Made by a program: the position numbers and the translations under genes | The notes under the pieces: generated by a model | What the model saw: only the letters and a program-made list of their open reading frames with translations | Databases searched by the model: none | What the model was told of the DNA's origin: nothing | In this document: positions 11,023 to 23,799 of the stretch, piece after piece | How the letters are laid out: every line of letters begins with the position of its first letter | Numbering within the stretch: position 1 is the stretch's first letter | Origin: Neurospora tetraspora | Lineage: Eukaryota > Ascomycota > Sordariomycetes > Sordariales > Sordariaceae | DNA length: 64,000 nucleotides | Assembly: GCF_033439725.1 (NCBI RefSeq) | Contig: NW_026944384.1 | Span: 5,642,001-5,706,000 of the forward strand | Direction of reading: 5' to 3'

Positions 11023-12385
11023 ATGACAGACTCGTTGCATAACGCGCCCATTGTGCTCGACAATGGCTCGGGCACCATTCGCGCCGGCTTCGCGGGAGAC
11101 GACGTACCAAAATGCCACTTCCCCTCCTTTGTAGGGAGGCCAAAGCACCTACGAGTGCTGGCCGGCGCATTAGAGGGCGAGGTGTTTATCGGCCAAAAGG
11201 CGGCCACAGAGTTGCGCGGACTGCTCAAGATCCGATATCCGCTGGAGCACGGCATCGTCACGGACTGGGACGATATGGAGAAGATTTGGGCTTATGTGTA
11301 TGATGAGGGGTTGAAGACGCTTAGTGAAGAGGTTCGTCATCCCATCTTATCTGGTAACCAGACAAGATGCAGTAGCTAACAACTTGCCCAATAGCACCCA
11401 GTCCTTCTAACCGAACCACCCCTCAACCCGCGCGCAAACCGCGACACAGCCACCCAGATCCTCTTCGAGACCTTCAACGTGCCCGCACTCTACACCTCAA
11501 TCCAAGCCGTCCTGTCATTGTACGCCTCGGGGCGAACGACAGGCGTGGTCCTCGACTCGGGCGACGGCGTGTCGCACGCCGTGCCCGTCTACCAGGGCTT
11601 CACCGTGCCCAACAGCATCCGGCGCATCGACGTCGCAGGGCGAGACGTGACCGAGTACCTGCAGACGCTGCTGCGCAAGAGCGGCTACGTGTTCCACACG
11701 AGCGCCGAGAAGGAGGTGGTCCGGCTGATCAAGGAGAGCGTCACGTATGTGGCGCATGACCCGAGAAAGGAGGAGAAGGAGTGGGCGGCGGCCAAGATGG
11801 ATCCGGCCAAGATTGCCGAGTATGTGTTGCCGGATGGGAATAAGTTGAAAGTATGTTATCATTTTCTTTTCTTTGGCCCTTTACTGGCTGTTTGGGTGCT
11901 GACAATTTGCAACAGATAGGAGCAGAGCGCTTCCGCGCCCCGGAAATTCTCTTCGACCCCGAGATTATCGGTCTCGAGTACCCCGGCGTGCACCAGATAG
12001 TGGTCGACTCGATCAACCGGACGGACTTGGACCTGCGCAGAGACTTGTACTCCAACATCGTGCTGTCCGGAGGCAGCACGCTCACAAAGGGCTTCGGCGA
12101 CCGTTTGCTCACGGAAGTGCAGAAGCTCGCGGTGAAGGACATGCGGATAAAGATCTTTGCGCCGCCGGAGAGGAAGTACTCAACCTGGATTGGCGGTAGT
12201 ATTTTGGCGGGTTTGAGCACGTTTAGAAAGGTATGTCTTTGCATGTGTCTGTGTTTGGGCATGGACAAGCAGGGAATCCAGAGGGGAAATGTGTTGCTAA
12301 CCAACTTTTTCTTGATCAACAGATGTGGGTTAGCATTGACGACTGGCACGAGAATCCGGATATCATTCATACGAAGTTTACATGA
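11023..12385 (+). CDS. ro-4: Dynactin actin-related protein ARP1 (centractin), 380 aa, 4 exons
   Basis: Forms the short actin-like filament of dynactin, the cofactor of cytoplasmic dynein; in Neurospora, loss gives the ropy phenotype and the locus is ro-4. Exons are 11023-11331, 11395-11850, 11916-12230 and 12323-12385, giving 380 codons, the usual ARP1 size. Actin-fold signatures are [16 protein letters not shown] (phosphate-1 loop, from residue 12), [27 protein letters not shown] (phosphate 2) and [15 protein letters not shown] (adenosine motif). It lacks long insertions, as expected of ARP1 rather than ARP4-ARP8. The first intron uses GTTCGT as donor, which is weak, but the joined protein is collinear with actin. 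The last exon encodes only 20 residues. Confidence 0.94.
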
Positions 12386-13284
12386 TGTTGACGATGATGA
12401 GACGAGGACGAAGACGAGCGAGCGAGGCGGCCGAGGCACGAACGGCAGGTTGTCTAATAAAATCACAATCATCTTACGACAGCATACCTAGCACGCTTAC
12501 CTTCTATGCTACCTATACTTGTGACGGTCGCCATATGCCGTGGTCCTGGACGTGGTTACTACGGTCGATCGGAGTCGTGGGGGATCATGCAGGTACCGAC
12601 CGATATCATATCAGGTATCGTATCAGGTACATACCGATTTGAGGCTGAACAAAGGGGGCTAGTAAAGAGGCTGGAGAGTAAACAAGGGGTGGGTAGGCAG
12701 GCAGGCACGCAGGGACTGGTGGGAGACGTTGTGAGCACCTTGACGGTCACCTTGATAACCAGTGTACAAGAGTACAACAAACATATCACATAGAGCAAGC
12801 AGTTGCTGGGCAGCTGGTAAACAAAAGTCATGACCCCAGCCTGCCAGTGCCAGCTACTATGTACAATCCAAGTCAACGTCCTAAATACCTCCTCCGCGTA
12901 TGTACTCAGTGCGCTCCATCTCTCACTGTGACTGTCTGCTCACTTCACTGCTGTGGACACAACCTCTGCGGACAAGCTGTGGGGACCAACCTCCTGGTCG
13001 GTCGATCATAGAAAAAAGTCGAAGCGAAGCTTCCGCGACTGGAGAGCGAGAGTCCGTCCGTGTGTGTGATGGAGCAGAGGCGACACAAGCGGTGACGAGG
13101 GATTTGCAAGGGGCGCAGCGGGAACGTTGGCAGGGCGTTTGGATCAAAAGTGCCCAGCAGTTGGTTGCCCAGGTGGGTTGGGGATATGGAGCACGGGAGG
13201 CCGGGGAGAGAACGGGAGGGACGGGAGTTGGATGTTGATCATGGAAGCGTTGAGAGAAGTTCTATGGAAACTGGAAAGAAGGGC

Positions 13285-13306
13285 GGTTAGGGTTAGGGTT
13301 CGGGTT
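13285..13306 (+). repeat. Short interstitial telomere-like repeat
   Basis: GGTTAGGGTTAGGGTT followed by the variant CGGGTT gives about three units of the fungal telomere repeat TTAGGG. It is too short to be a telomere remnant by itself. Confidence 0.6.
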
Positions 13307-15437
13307 GTGTATGTGACTGTTGATGTGTACTGTGTGTTTGATTCCATTGCCTATCTCTAATGGACCTGACGTTGACTACTTGACTTGGTCATGAAGCTGG
13401 GTGATGGGTGATGGACTGGCTGGCTTTTAAAAATACGAGTTATCGTAGATATATATACCCCCGATTTGTCATGGAAGTCAGTCCAGCAGAGTAAGTACAC
13501 CGAAGATGTATGTTCTGTACCTCGACCACCGCAATCCAGAAAGAAGAACTGGAGACAGACAGGAGACTCGAAAAGTCGAAAGTCGAAAGTCGAAAAGAGC
13601 AATCAATGCCCAGTCAAGACGTTCGTACTTCGTAGGTAGGGAACATAGGATCACACACAGCATAGCTCGCCATCATGACGAACACCAATATCATCACCTC
13701 CTTCCACTACCTTCCGGATCTCCCTCTATGTACATACCTATAAGTCCAAGTAGGTAGAGGTATCATCATCCATCCCAAACATGGCGCAATATCTCCAACG
13801 CAACAGCTGGGCTAAATACTACTCACTCACCATTGAAGTGGTGTGCGCATCGCACGCAACTGATGGCGACAATTGCGGAAGACTGGCCAGACTGCCACAC
13901 TGCCACTTGTGAGACATCAGACATTGAGTGAGACCTGGGCTGGCTGGCTGGAAGGCAACATGGGAAAGTTTTGTGAGACCTGACCGGATTCCGGACTACA
14001 CTCCATATACAAGAACGGGCAGAACGGGTATTGAAGTGGATGGATGGTTACCTGCATTTCCCGTTTTATTATAGGGAGAGGCAAAGCAGGCAAGCAGGCA
14101 AGTTGCACGACAGACAGCGAGGTCGAAGTGTCCGTCTTCTGGGTTACATATCTCCTCGGAGAGTTTCGAGACTTGGAGATAGATGGTCTGTACTTTTTAT
14201 GGTTTCTTCTCGACGGCGAGGGGTTGCTGGGACGAAACGAATGCCCCTTCTACAACAACTTTCCTTGTTCCATTCCATTTTGGACGTCAAGCTCTACTGT
14301 GTAGGTGCCGGGGACTCGGATGAGGCTCGCCAACTGGTCTGGTTGACTAGGATCTGTTTCACGATCCATAGCTCGTCGTATGTAGCTCGTCGCTATTCCC
14401 GACGGTCCTAGCAATGGCCTGTTTGGTCGCTGGCAAGGGCTGGCAAGGGCTGGCAATGGGGCCTGGCCTGTGGCTTCTGGAAGAAGTCCTTCACAGTTTT
14501 CTATTCTCGTCAGGCTCGCACAAAGACCGCATCGTTACTGTTTTGTATCCATCACAAAATCCCATCAACCCACCAACCTAGAGTGAATATAGGGTATACC
14601 TCCGGCGGTGAATACCGCTGCGGTATTGTCCTTGCTCCATCCAGCTGGGAGGATACTGAACTGTGTGTAGTTTTCGGTGTTGTTGTTGTTCACAAAAACC
14701 CACCGTTTGGTTCAATAGTTCCCCCAGCTAGACTGTTAGGGCATCAAAACCTGATTTCCACTCGTTTTTGTTTTTGGGGCTCTCGCTATGTTTGATTTTG
14801 GCGAGACCTCTGGCTCGCCTGGGTCTTGTTCCACGATGTTCGTATCCCACTGTCAGGTCCGGTCCGAACTTCAGTTCAGTACAAGTGACATCGTGAACTC
14901 GAATTTCAAGCTTCATCACTGGCTGAATTCCCAAGCATTGTACCTTCAAGATCCCCTATGGCCCATGCCCCCGTCTCCAGCGTGCCGAATCCCGCCGGAG
15001 GACCGGGGCGGGGGGTACGGGGGTTACGCTCGGTCCGAACACCGATGTTGCGACGGGGCTTGGGCTTGGTCGATGTTATGCTTGGGCCTTGGAATTTGCG
15101 AATCGAGCACCGGCAATTCGTATCCAGTTGTGCGGGCGCAAACGAGGGTTTGGGCGCCCTGGATGGAAGCTCTAAGAATTTTGTGAAAGCCGCACGGCCA
15201 CTTTCCTTCGGCCTTCTGAATCTGAGCACGCCGCTTGAAACACCCTCGCTCCCGTGAAGCTGTTTCGGCGGCTTGCCATGCGGTCATCTGCCGGAATTTG
15301 AAGTTCACAAATGTTTCACTTCGTCGATCCATTCAGTTCAGGTCATTGTCACGTTTGCAAGTGTTGGAAGCGGTAAAAAGTAGATGGCAGTCAAAAAATG
15401 TTCGATTTGAATTTGTTCGTCGACCACATTCCTGCCC

Positions 15438-15455
15438 AAAAAAAAAAAAAAAAAA
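15438..15455 (+). repeat. Poly-A run of 18
   Basis: An uninterrupted run of 18 adenines in noncoding sequence. Confidence 0.95.
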
Positions 15456-16443
15456 GTGTCGGTAACTGAAAAAACATCCATCCAGTACATGATGGCTCTC
15501 TTTCTCTCCATGGGGTATCTTGATATTCGCTATGCGCCAGCAAAAATAACAAACGCCGATTTTGTGCCTTTCCCTTGTGTCGTTGGGATGATGTGTAAGG
15601 AGCTGAGGAGGCTCTTTGGTTTTTTGCGGGGAGCGTCAGCGCTGCAGAAAGAACCAAGAGATGAACCCTTAATTTTTCTTGGCAGCCACCAACACAACCG
15701 CGAGCCCCCTTTTGCTCCAACCAATCAGAAACGAGTGAATTGGCCATGATCCAACGACACGCCGTGGTTTGTGTGTTGTGAAAGGAAAACAACTCTCCGA
15801 AGAAAGCTGTTGGTCTGAGATATCTCTCTTTCTCGCCGTTTGTTTTGCTGAGATCCCCCCCATTACATGATTGCTAATGAAATAAGAACTTTTTTGCTTG
15901 GTTCTTTTGTGAACTCTCGCCCAAAATCCCTGATTCATCATAAGATTCCCTTCGTTGTTGAAAAACCCAATGGCCCGGATGTGACATACACAATCGCAGA
16001 AGCCGCCCAAAACGCCGTGCTAATGATGTTGAAGAAATAAAACATTTGTAGAAAAAAAACGTCCATAGGTTGGATGATGGAGTGGTGTGTGTGTGTGTAG
16101 AAGTGAAAGAGTATGAAGTAGAAGGAGGAAGAGGAGGAAGGCCGTATTAGAATGATGGTACAAGGGATAGGTTGCGTCGAATGCTTGCCACGGGTGACAA
16201 GTACTTTGGTCGAAGAGCGGGTTCGGAGTGATATCTGCGAAGACCAGCACGCTGGGTTGCAGTTCGGTGGCTGTCCTTCTCATCGTTGGCATCATCATGC
16301 CTAATCCCATGACCTTCTTCGACCGCTTCTTCCTCCCTGCTGCTGCAGCATATGCTGGAACCGCTGCTGCTCTCTCCATACTCTGCCAGTGACAGGCGCC
16401 ACTCATAAAGAGTCCTCCTGCTTCTTTCGTTGGAACGGGGCTC

Positions 16444-16908
16444 CTAGCCCTTGTGAGCAAGGTTGCTCAACGTCCTCCAGAAGCCAGAGCGGTGGCTGTC
16501 GGTGGTGCTGACGGAGTCGCGACGATTCCTGCTCCTCGAGCTGCCCTCGGAGCGGATGCTGATCTTGTCACTGACGGTGCTGAAGATGTTGCCGGCACCG
16601 CCTCGCCCGACGTAGCCCATGGTAGCAGCCTTCTCGCGAACCTCGGCCCTCTGGTACTCCTCGTCGAAAGAAAGGGTAGGGCGCTGGGTGTAGGTGTGGG
16701 CGTTGCCGGCGCCACCGCGGCCCGAGTAGAAACGGGCGGGAGCGCTGGGTTGTGCTGATGGTGTGACCTTGGTGGGAACGCCGGTCGAAGGGGTGGTCTT
16801 GGGAGCACGGAAGAAATTACCGGCACCGCCGCGGCCAGCCTTGGTGTAGGTATTTTGCACCACCGTGGGGTGGGGCTCGGTGATGGTGTACGATGGTGTC
16901 CTCTCCAT
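16444..16908 (-). CDS. GRGGAGN-repeat protein (DUF3602 / Par32-like), 154 aa, intronless
   Basis: A small, Ser/Arg-rich, probably disordered protein with three GRGGAGN motifs at residues 25-31, 63-69 and 101-107. This motif defines the fungal DUF3602 family, which includes yeast Par32, a TORC1-responsive inhibitor of ammonium transporters. Whether this member has the same role is unknown. Starting from MERTPSYTIT and ending FWRTLSNLAHKG, the frame has no introns; the stretch RSRNRRDSVST is a possible basophilic kinase site. The ATG at 16908 is chosen because the conserved motif follows it closely. Upstream there is a 6.9-kb gene-free region, unusually long for so small a gene. Confidence 0.85.
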   Translation of the reverse strand: MERTPSYTITEPHPTVVQNTYTKAGRGGAGNFFRAPKTTPSTGVPTKVTPSAQPSAPARFYSGRGGAGNAHTYTQRPTLSFDEEYQRAEVREKAATMGYVGRGGAGNIFSTVSDKISIRSEGSSRSRNRRDSVSTTDSHRSGFWRTLSNLAHKG

Positions 16909-19900
16909 TGTGACGGTTGTCTGGATGTGATGTGTGGTGTTGTTGGTTGAGGTGGTTGTGAGAAGAGTGTGGAGACTCTCTATCGGTTGTTCTTGGCGTG
17001 TGGTGTGATGATGCCGAGTTGGTTGTACGTCAAGGACAGAAGTGTCGTATGTTGACTGATTCGGATGTTTGATGTCTGAGTAGTGGAGGTGTTCGTGTGG
17101 TTGAGACTTGTCTTTGTCGGAGACGAGCAGTTGAGACTGAAGATATGGATCCGTGTGTAGGGAAGACGGGAGACGAGGGGTACGGATCCTGAGGGATTCG
17201 GTCTTTTAATAGATGAGGGTATAGAGGGGTCACTCGAGGGGTCGTTGCTTCGTGGGTTTTGAAGAAGGGGATGGGATGGCCCAGGAAGGCTAGCCAAGAA
17301 AAAGGTCTTATTGCAGATTCATGGATGCAGCCGGCGGGATCCAACTGGACCCAACTGGTGTGGAGTGGTGCTCTGACGGTACCGTAATTCCGGGGACAGT
17401 GACACTCCCTGGGACGTTACTGGGACACCATGGAACCACGGAACCACCTAGCGCTGCCCAGTGCTTGCCCAGTGCTGAACCCAGAATGCAGGTGAGCAAA
17501 GCAAAGTGGGCAACCACATGACTCCTCTTTGTCCAGACCAGACTTGTACATGGCGCACCTTCCCTCGCTTCTCGGCTACCTAACCGCTACTCGCAAGTAC
17601 TTTGTACCTTTTTTTTTTTTTTTTATACCGGCACAAATACAGGGACACACTGGGCTCGGACGGATTGCGAAATTTTCAAGATCCAAGGCGAATGGAGACA
17701 ATGGACCGCAACTGGAGCAGCAGAGGAGCCTCGGAGCCAACGTGGACTTCCTCAACGTAGTGACTGGCCTCTCTGCCTCTGAATTTACATCGTGACTTTG
17801 TGTGGAGAAAGCGGAGATGCCAAAATCTGCGGTTGCTGCTGTGCCATGATCCATTGTGCGAGTGTCTCTGCAGTACGTTACAGTACAGGAGGTGGTGAAA
17901 GTGGTGGTCCGGATGGTGTGTGCGTGGTACAGTTTCCGTCGTTGTTTGACGACAATGACAGCAACGAAGCAACCAACCAATGGCGTCAGGTGCGTCAGGT
18001 GCTCCTTGACCTCTGAACGGCGGCTTGGGCTGAAAATTTGTTTTTGCAGCGGCGGACAAGGCCATGCCAGTCACGACAGTCAATGCCAATGGCGAGAGGC
18101 AGTCGACGCCCAGTCCACGCCGGCCCACGAACGGTTGACAACGGTCCATTCCAAGCTTTCTTCTTAGCACATAGAAACTCCCAGAGCGGGCCCTGTCTGG
18201 CAGTCACGAGGCGCACCAGCACTTTTTGTTACGAGATCATTACCCCATAATTTGGGAATTGGAGTTGAGTATCTTTAGTATGGTACATCCACGTAAACTG
18301 TACCCCAGCGGTACTTGTATCTGGTCCATGCGTCCTGCAAGGGACGGTGACGAAGCGCTGCGACCAAACTAATTTCTGGACTCTGGGCCAAAATCTTTTT
18401 TTCGGTGTGCGACACAAGACCGCAGCATTCCGCCTGGCAGCTGCCGCCCTGCTTGGTCGGCTACTCGGCTTGGCAAAAAGGCGGACGTCGATCCAGTCTT
18501 CCCGCCGTGATCTCCAAAGCCTGAAGCATGGCCGATGCGACCATGATGATTTGTCGTTCAACGTTGGCGTTGTCACTCTCGGCTGTGAACTGCCGCCGCT
18601 CTTTGTGTGAAGTGTTCAGTTGTTCATTTCCCATTTGCTTCTGCGCATGTTTGCACCACCAGTCAGCCATCTCGCGTCAGCCAGTGTCTTCATTGCCCCC
18701 CTCGATGTCACAATGTCAATATGCCTCGGCGGCTTTTTGGGGGAGCTGAGACCGTCCTCTGTCCGTCCACCGACGGCATTGAGGGGTGAAAGGCGGCGGT
18801 CAGTTGGATATATGTCGGACTCCGTACTCCGTAAGCAGTTGTGTACGTACACCACGTACACGTGTACCAGATGGCGGAACAAGCGAGAGAAATTGTGTGT
18901 GGTTTTGTTTCCCCATTGAGCATCTACCCCTGGTGAAGTGATGGGTGTCTTGGAGTCGTTCCTGAAATTTGCTCGGTTTCTCTCTGAAATATCACCGATA
19001 TGATTCTTATTTTGTTCAGTGCTTGGCGGTGTAGCGACGCGCCATGTGGAGTGTATGAACCTCTTTGGGTTTTATTTTGTTTCTATTTTCTCTTTTGCCC
19101 TGGCGTTGATGTTGCGGTGCTAGAGACGACGCTAGAGACAAAGACACAGTTTGAGGCGACCTCGAAGTCTCAACAAGCCCCTGGTGACCGTTCTTTCTCT
19201 CACCACAATGGCCCATGCACAACCTGTCGGCTGGTTTCCCGGTCCAGAATCTTTTTCTCCCACTCGACATCGACCACCCATCGACCGCCCTGATCGAATG
19301 GATCACCTGGTGAAAAATTTCCCCTCCCCCGGGATCCATCCGTGATCCATCGCCGGCTCCATTGCAAAAAGGAGCTTTTCCCTAGGCGAAGCGGGTCTCC
19401 AGTTTCCCAGGCACAACTTCACAAGTCTCCCAAGAGTTGGCCCGGGTGCCGGCAACCCCGGATTCTGGACGATCATGCGAACGATCATGCGGTCAATGCT
19501 CCTGGCTTCTTTGCTCTTTTCGACGAGATCCATCATGCCGCTTCAAGTCCGAGTCCCAAACGAGGAATGGTGAGGCAGAGGCCGCAGAGGAGACAGAGAC
19601 GCATCTTGTTGTTGTCATCTCCCGCTAGAGACGGTTCAAACAGCTAGTGTTGCCCCTGGATCATCATGGTGAAGAAGCAAAAGAGCCTGAAATGAAAACC
19701 AAAAGTTAGCTCAGGCTGAAAGTGAGAGAGATCGGTAGCGGCCAAGTAAAACCAACCATCTAACGTAATACATGGAGGAAATTCACGATGGACTCAAAAG
19801 GAAAACCAAGTCCGGAAGCCCTCAACCAAGATCGTCGGCAAGATGGATCACGAAACCAACGTTACCCCTCGTTTTGAACAAAGCCAAGGGCCAAGTCACG

Positions 19901-22900
19901 GTGAAAGCAAGTCATGCGGATGAGTTGAGAAACAACGTGATGGGAAATTGGAAACAAGCCCACTTTCCCCTCACAACAAAGCCCAATCCCAAAGCAAGAC
20001 CACGTGGGATTAATGTCGATGAAAATATGAGAGTCATGCTTTCGCTTCGTTCATGCAAATTCATGCGAACTCCCTCTGGAGTCTGGAGGTTCAGAAAGTT
20101 GCCAAGGTAGCCGTGGGCCGAACGTTCAACACACAGACCAACAGAAAAGATGGAAGACGGGAGTGAGGCTTGCAACGAAAATCCGGGGTAAAGCTGCCGC
20201 CCTATCTCCCGCCTCGCCGGGCTGTCGCCCTTTCTCACTCGCTCGCTCGCTCCCGTCCTGCGCTGATAAGGTGCCGTCCGATGCCTGTGTCAACGCCAAA
20301 CCGATGGCCCGGGTCAACGAACCAACAGGGAAACTTGCCAGGAACGGTTTGTTCCCGCGATAAGGATTTTCTAGAAAAACTTTGTTTCTCCAATCTCGAA
20401 TTGATGATCAGGATCTGGCTTTGTCATCCCTCGAAATTTTAAGAATGCTATATTTCCAACCTCATTTCAAACTTTTTCTGGTTTGCTTCCATTGTGTGGT
20501 GTGACTGGGAGGTCAAGAAATTCTTGCGTCTTCGGTTTCCTCGGCTTTGGCCAACCACACCGACACCAACCAACAGTATTTTTCAGCGGTACACCCACCA
20601 CTGTACCTTCGGTCGGCTCCGCGGTAGTTGGGGTCACCTTGCATTTTTGCTTCGGTTGCAAACTTGCAGAGCCTCCTTTTTCTCCGTCTTCGATGTTCCT
20701 CGGTCCTTCCCACCCAGGCGAGCCAGGCACTTCCATTCAGCGATTGGTGCAGCAGCCAGCGAAGCCAGCGAAACCAGCGAAACCAGCGAAGTAATAGCGG
20801 TTGTCAGCGGCTGAAGCAAAAGTCAGCAATGGAAACAGAAAGAGAAAAAAGTTTTTTGAAGAGCACGCAACAACGCCAGAAACGCCTGGACCTTGGAAGC
20901 GCCGAACGACGAGACAACGAACAAGCAAAGCCCACCAGTCCGCCACAAAGTCTCAGCGCTAGCTTACTTTCTCTCTCAGCACACTGCTGACTGCACAGCA
21001 CGAAAAAATCTTTTCCTCTTCCTCTTCAGCTTTTATTACTCGTCGCTACTCGTCGCTACATCTCCCATGGTCATGGGGTGGGTTTCTCGCCGCCTCCCGT
21101 TTATACGGTTCATACCGTTCGAAGTTCTTGAAAGTTTTTCAGACAGGAATCTAACCGAATCGAAAGTACCCATCTTGCGACCAACTGACCAGCAGATTTT
21201 TTTTTTCGCACAATCTTTTTTCTCAGCAAGAGGGATCGCAATGAATGAATGGTCAATGACTGAAGAGGCATTACCCTTTCCCAGCTTTTCCAGGTCAACC
21301 CCAGCTCTGCCCAGACAGACATGCTGGCTAGGACACCAGGACTTGGCCATCGTGAAAGCTCGAGTTGACTTCATTCTTGGCGCATTGCGTATTGCGCAAA
21401 AGCAACGGATCCTGCCTCGCTTTTTGACAGGACGAAAAGATGCGAACCGTGAGAGTCTGCCTGCCCGCCAAGAACATGGCGAAAAAGACTCTGAGAAATC
21501 TGTGAACTTTGCCAACGAGGAATCTGCCTGTAGAGAAGTTGTCTTTGTTTTACGTACTGCGTGCGGTTGGAGAGCATGACGGCAGTTGCGAAAGCGGGAA
21601 GTCTTTTCGAGTCTTTGCTGTTCGAGTTTGAATTTTGCAACTCGGGCGGAAGGACGTAAGGCAAAGGAGAGAATGTCGCCCGTCCGCCCGCTGTTCCGCC
21701 GACGATGAGGGTCCGTCCCATGGTAAGACGGAGACCTGCGGGTTGATACCGACACCGATGCCGAGTTTGTCGACACATCTTTGTATCCTCGCTTGCTATC
21801 TATCGCATGCCCTGGTGCGGTCTCTGGGTTCGGTTCCAGGTAAGACAACCCGTAGTTAACTGTCCAGTCGGTTTCATTCGTTGAACCACGAGCAACTACT
21901 ATCGAGCTACTCACTTTAGAGACGGACGCCGGAGATGCCATGCTGACATCCAGAGTAGAATACAGTACACGGATGGATGGCACGTGGGAGGAAAACTTGC
22001 CAACTCTGTTTCCCTAGGTAGCTCAGTGGAAAGCCACAGAGAGAGCGAGCGTCAGACGCTGCTGTAGGTAGCCAGGCAATGTTGCCTTGTAAAAGCGAAA
22101 CTCGAGATGGAAGAGAGAACGTAAAAGCGAGAAGAACTCGCGCAAGGAAAACGAGTCTTTAACTTCGTAGAGCAGGCGGGCGGGTTGGGTTGTCACACAC
22201 CGTCTGTCTTGATTTCCTGAGAACCTAAGTTATCCGTCGGAAACGTAGATAGATCTTTTTCCGGTGCTCGATTGACAGGTTCATGACCATTGTTAACACC
22301 TATTCTATCCGCCCCGTGACTTTCACCTTCATATCCTTGTATTCCCGTGATGAAGCCGGAGAGCCGTTACGGGGGGAGAACTGTGTCAATCCGGCTCGGT
22401 TCGGTTCCGAGAAGAAAACAGGCAGTGGACGGGTAGTAGTTCCGCACAAAGATATCAATCACACGGTGGTGTTCTGCCCGCAACATGTGAACATAGCGCT
22501 GCTGCTTTTTTCTTGAAAATCCCAACGGACGGTTAGAATCCTCGTATGTACTGTGAGATAACCAAGTCTCCGCTGTTGATGTGTCTGCGTGTGCCTGTTG
22601 ATCTCCCATCTCCCATCTGTGAAAACAATAGAGGAACACCACACCGATGGGGGGAGTGAAAAGAAATTCATACAGGAACATGTTGTTGAGCGTTATTCTA
22701 GACCATATTCGAGTACGTACGACTCTTTCAGTGAATGAATGCCACTTATAATGGACGTGACGGGCCACGAACGAAAGATTTTCAAGGAAACAAATTGAGA
22801 AGAACCTACTTAATGATCGTTTATGAGCCAGCCATTGAGTAAGGTAAGGTAAGGTAAGGGAAAGGCCGCACGCAGATGGCACAGATTAGGTATGCCGTTC

Positions 22901-23799
22901 GGGTTTCTCCACGAGATATAAAATATCCTCGAAGACTAGATCCACCAGACTTGGAAAAGTCGAACGAAGCAGGAAGAAGGGAGCGTAGCATAACACCGAC
23001 GCTGATAAATTGGATGAACGGAATGAAGAGACGCAATGTTGGACTTGAGTACAATAACAAGAACAACAACAGTGCTCCAAAAATACTAGCGATTGATGAG
23101 TCTGTGTACTACTATATGGCTGCCGAGACTGATAGATATGTCGTCGATCAAACACATCTATTCTAACAAAGATAGTCGTTGCGAAAATTGAAGGTATGTA
23201 ACAAATGAGTAGCTCCCTCCCCATTGATGTGGTATCTAATAACTGGTAACGCAAAATTGAGAGCAGCAAAGTAGTATAAATGGATGGTGTCAACGATCGG
23301 ACAACCCAAGACAAAGGGGCTAAACATGCGGGTACACAGTGAAAGGTCAAATGGTGTCTGTCGATACCAGGGAAGTGTTGATACGGATTGTTTTGACTAC
23401 AATACTAATAGGTATCATCATGGCTTCGTATTTACGCGAGGACTTTCTTTAGCCAACATCGCTAAATAAGACAGATAGATACTCCGATCCACACGAATAT
23501 GCAAGAGGAATGTGCGCAATATGAATGAAAAACGTCTCAATAGGTATCTCTGAGCTAAAAAGCAAGATAAAGCAAGAACAACCAAGTTATCTCTTTCAAC
23601 TCCCCACGTCCTGAATCTATCCATCCACTCCTCACCTCATATCAAACCCAACGTCTTTTCCAGTTCACTTCACTTCCCACATATTCCACATAAAAAAATA
23701 CATCGAACTCCTCGCAGATTCGAAAGACAAACAAAATGTCGTAACAGCATTTCCAGAAGAAACAAACAGCAACCCCAAACATCATCATCACCCTCCAAC
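16909..23799. other. 6.9-kb region without a supported protein gene
   Basis: This is the 5' side of the GRGGAGN gene and the 3' side of the chitin synthase gene. The longest open frame (minus strand, 21036-21983) is Ser/Arg-rich with no recognisable domain and I do not call it. The region contains a T16 run at 17609-17624 and a 9-bp tandem repeat at 20756-20791. A long promoter, 5' noncoding exons or a noncoding RNA are possible. An ATG at minus-strand 21941 is followed nine codons later by a GTGAGT donor, which could mark a short exon, but I found no partner exon. Confidence 0.5.
20756..20791 (+). repeat. 9-bp tandem repeat, four copies
   Basis: Four head-to-tail units of CCAGCGAAR with a single base change between units. 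Confidence 0.9.

Larger units (their letters stand above)
12386..16443. other. Four-kb convergent spacer
   Basis: It lies between the 3' ends of arp1 (+) and the GRGGAGN protein gene (-). I found no supported gene, tRNA or rRNA. It holds a short telomere-like tract, an 18-base A run at 15438-15455, a GT dinucleotide run near 16082 and a small GGCAAGGGCT tandem near 14438. Open frames on both strands are short, overlap each other and have no family resemblance. Confidence 0.6.

Noticed and set aside
20893-21579. A 228-codon + strand frame
   Set aside because: Random-looking composition, overlaps a longer minus frame, no splice context and no domain.
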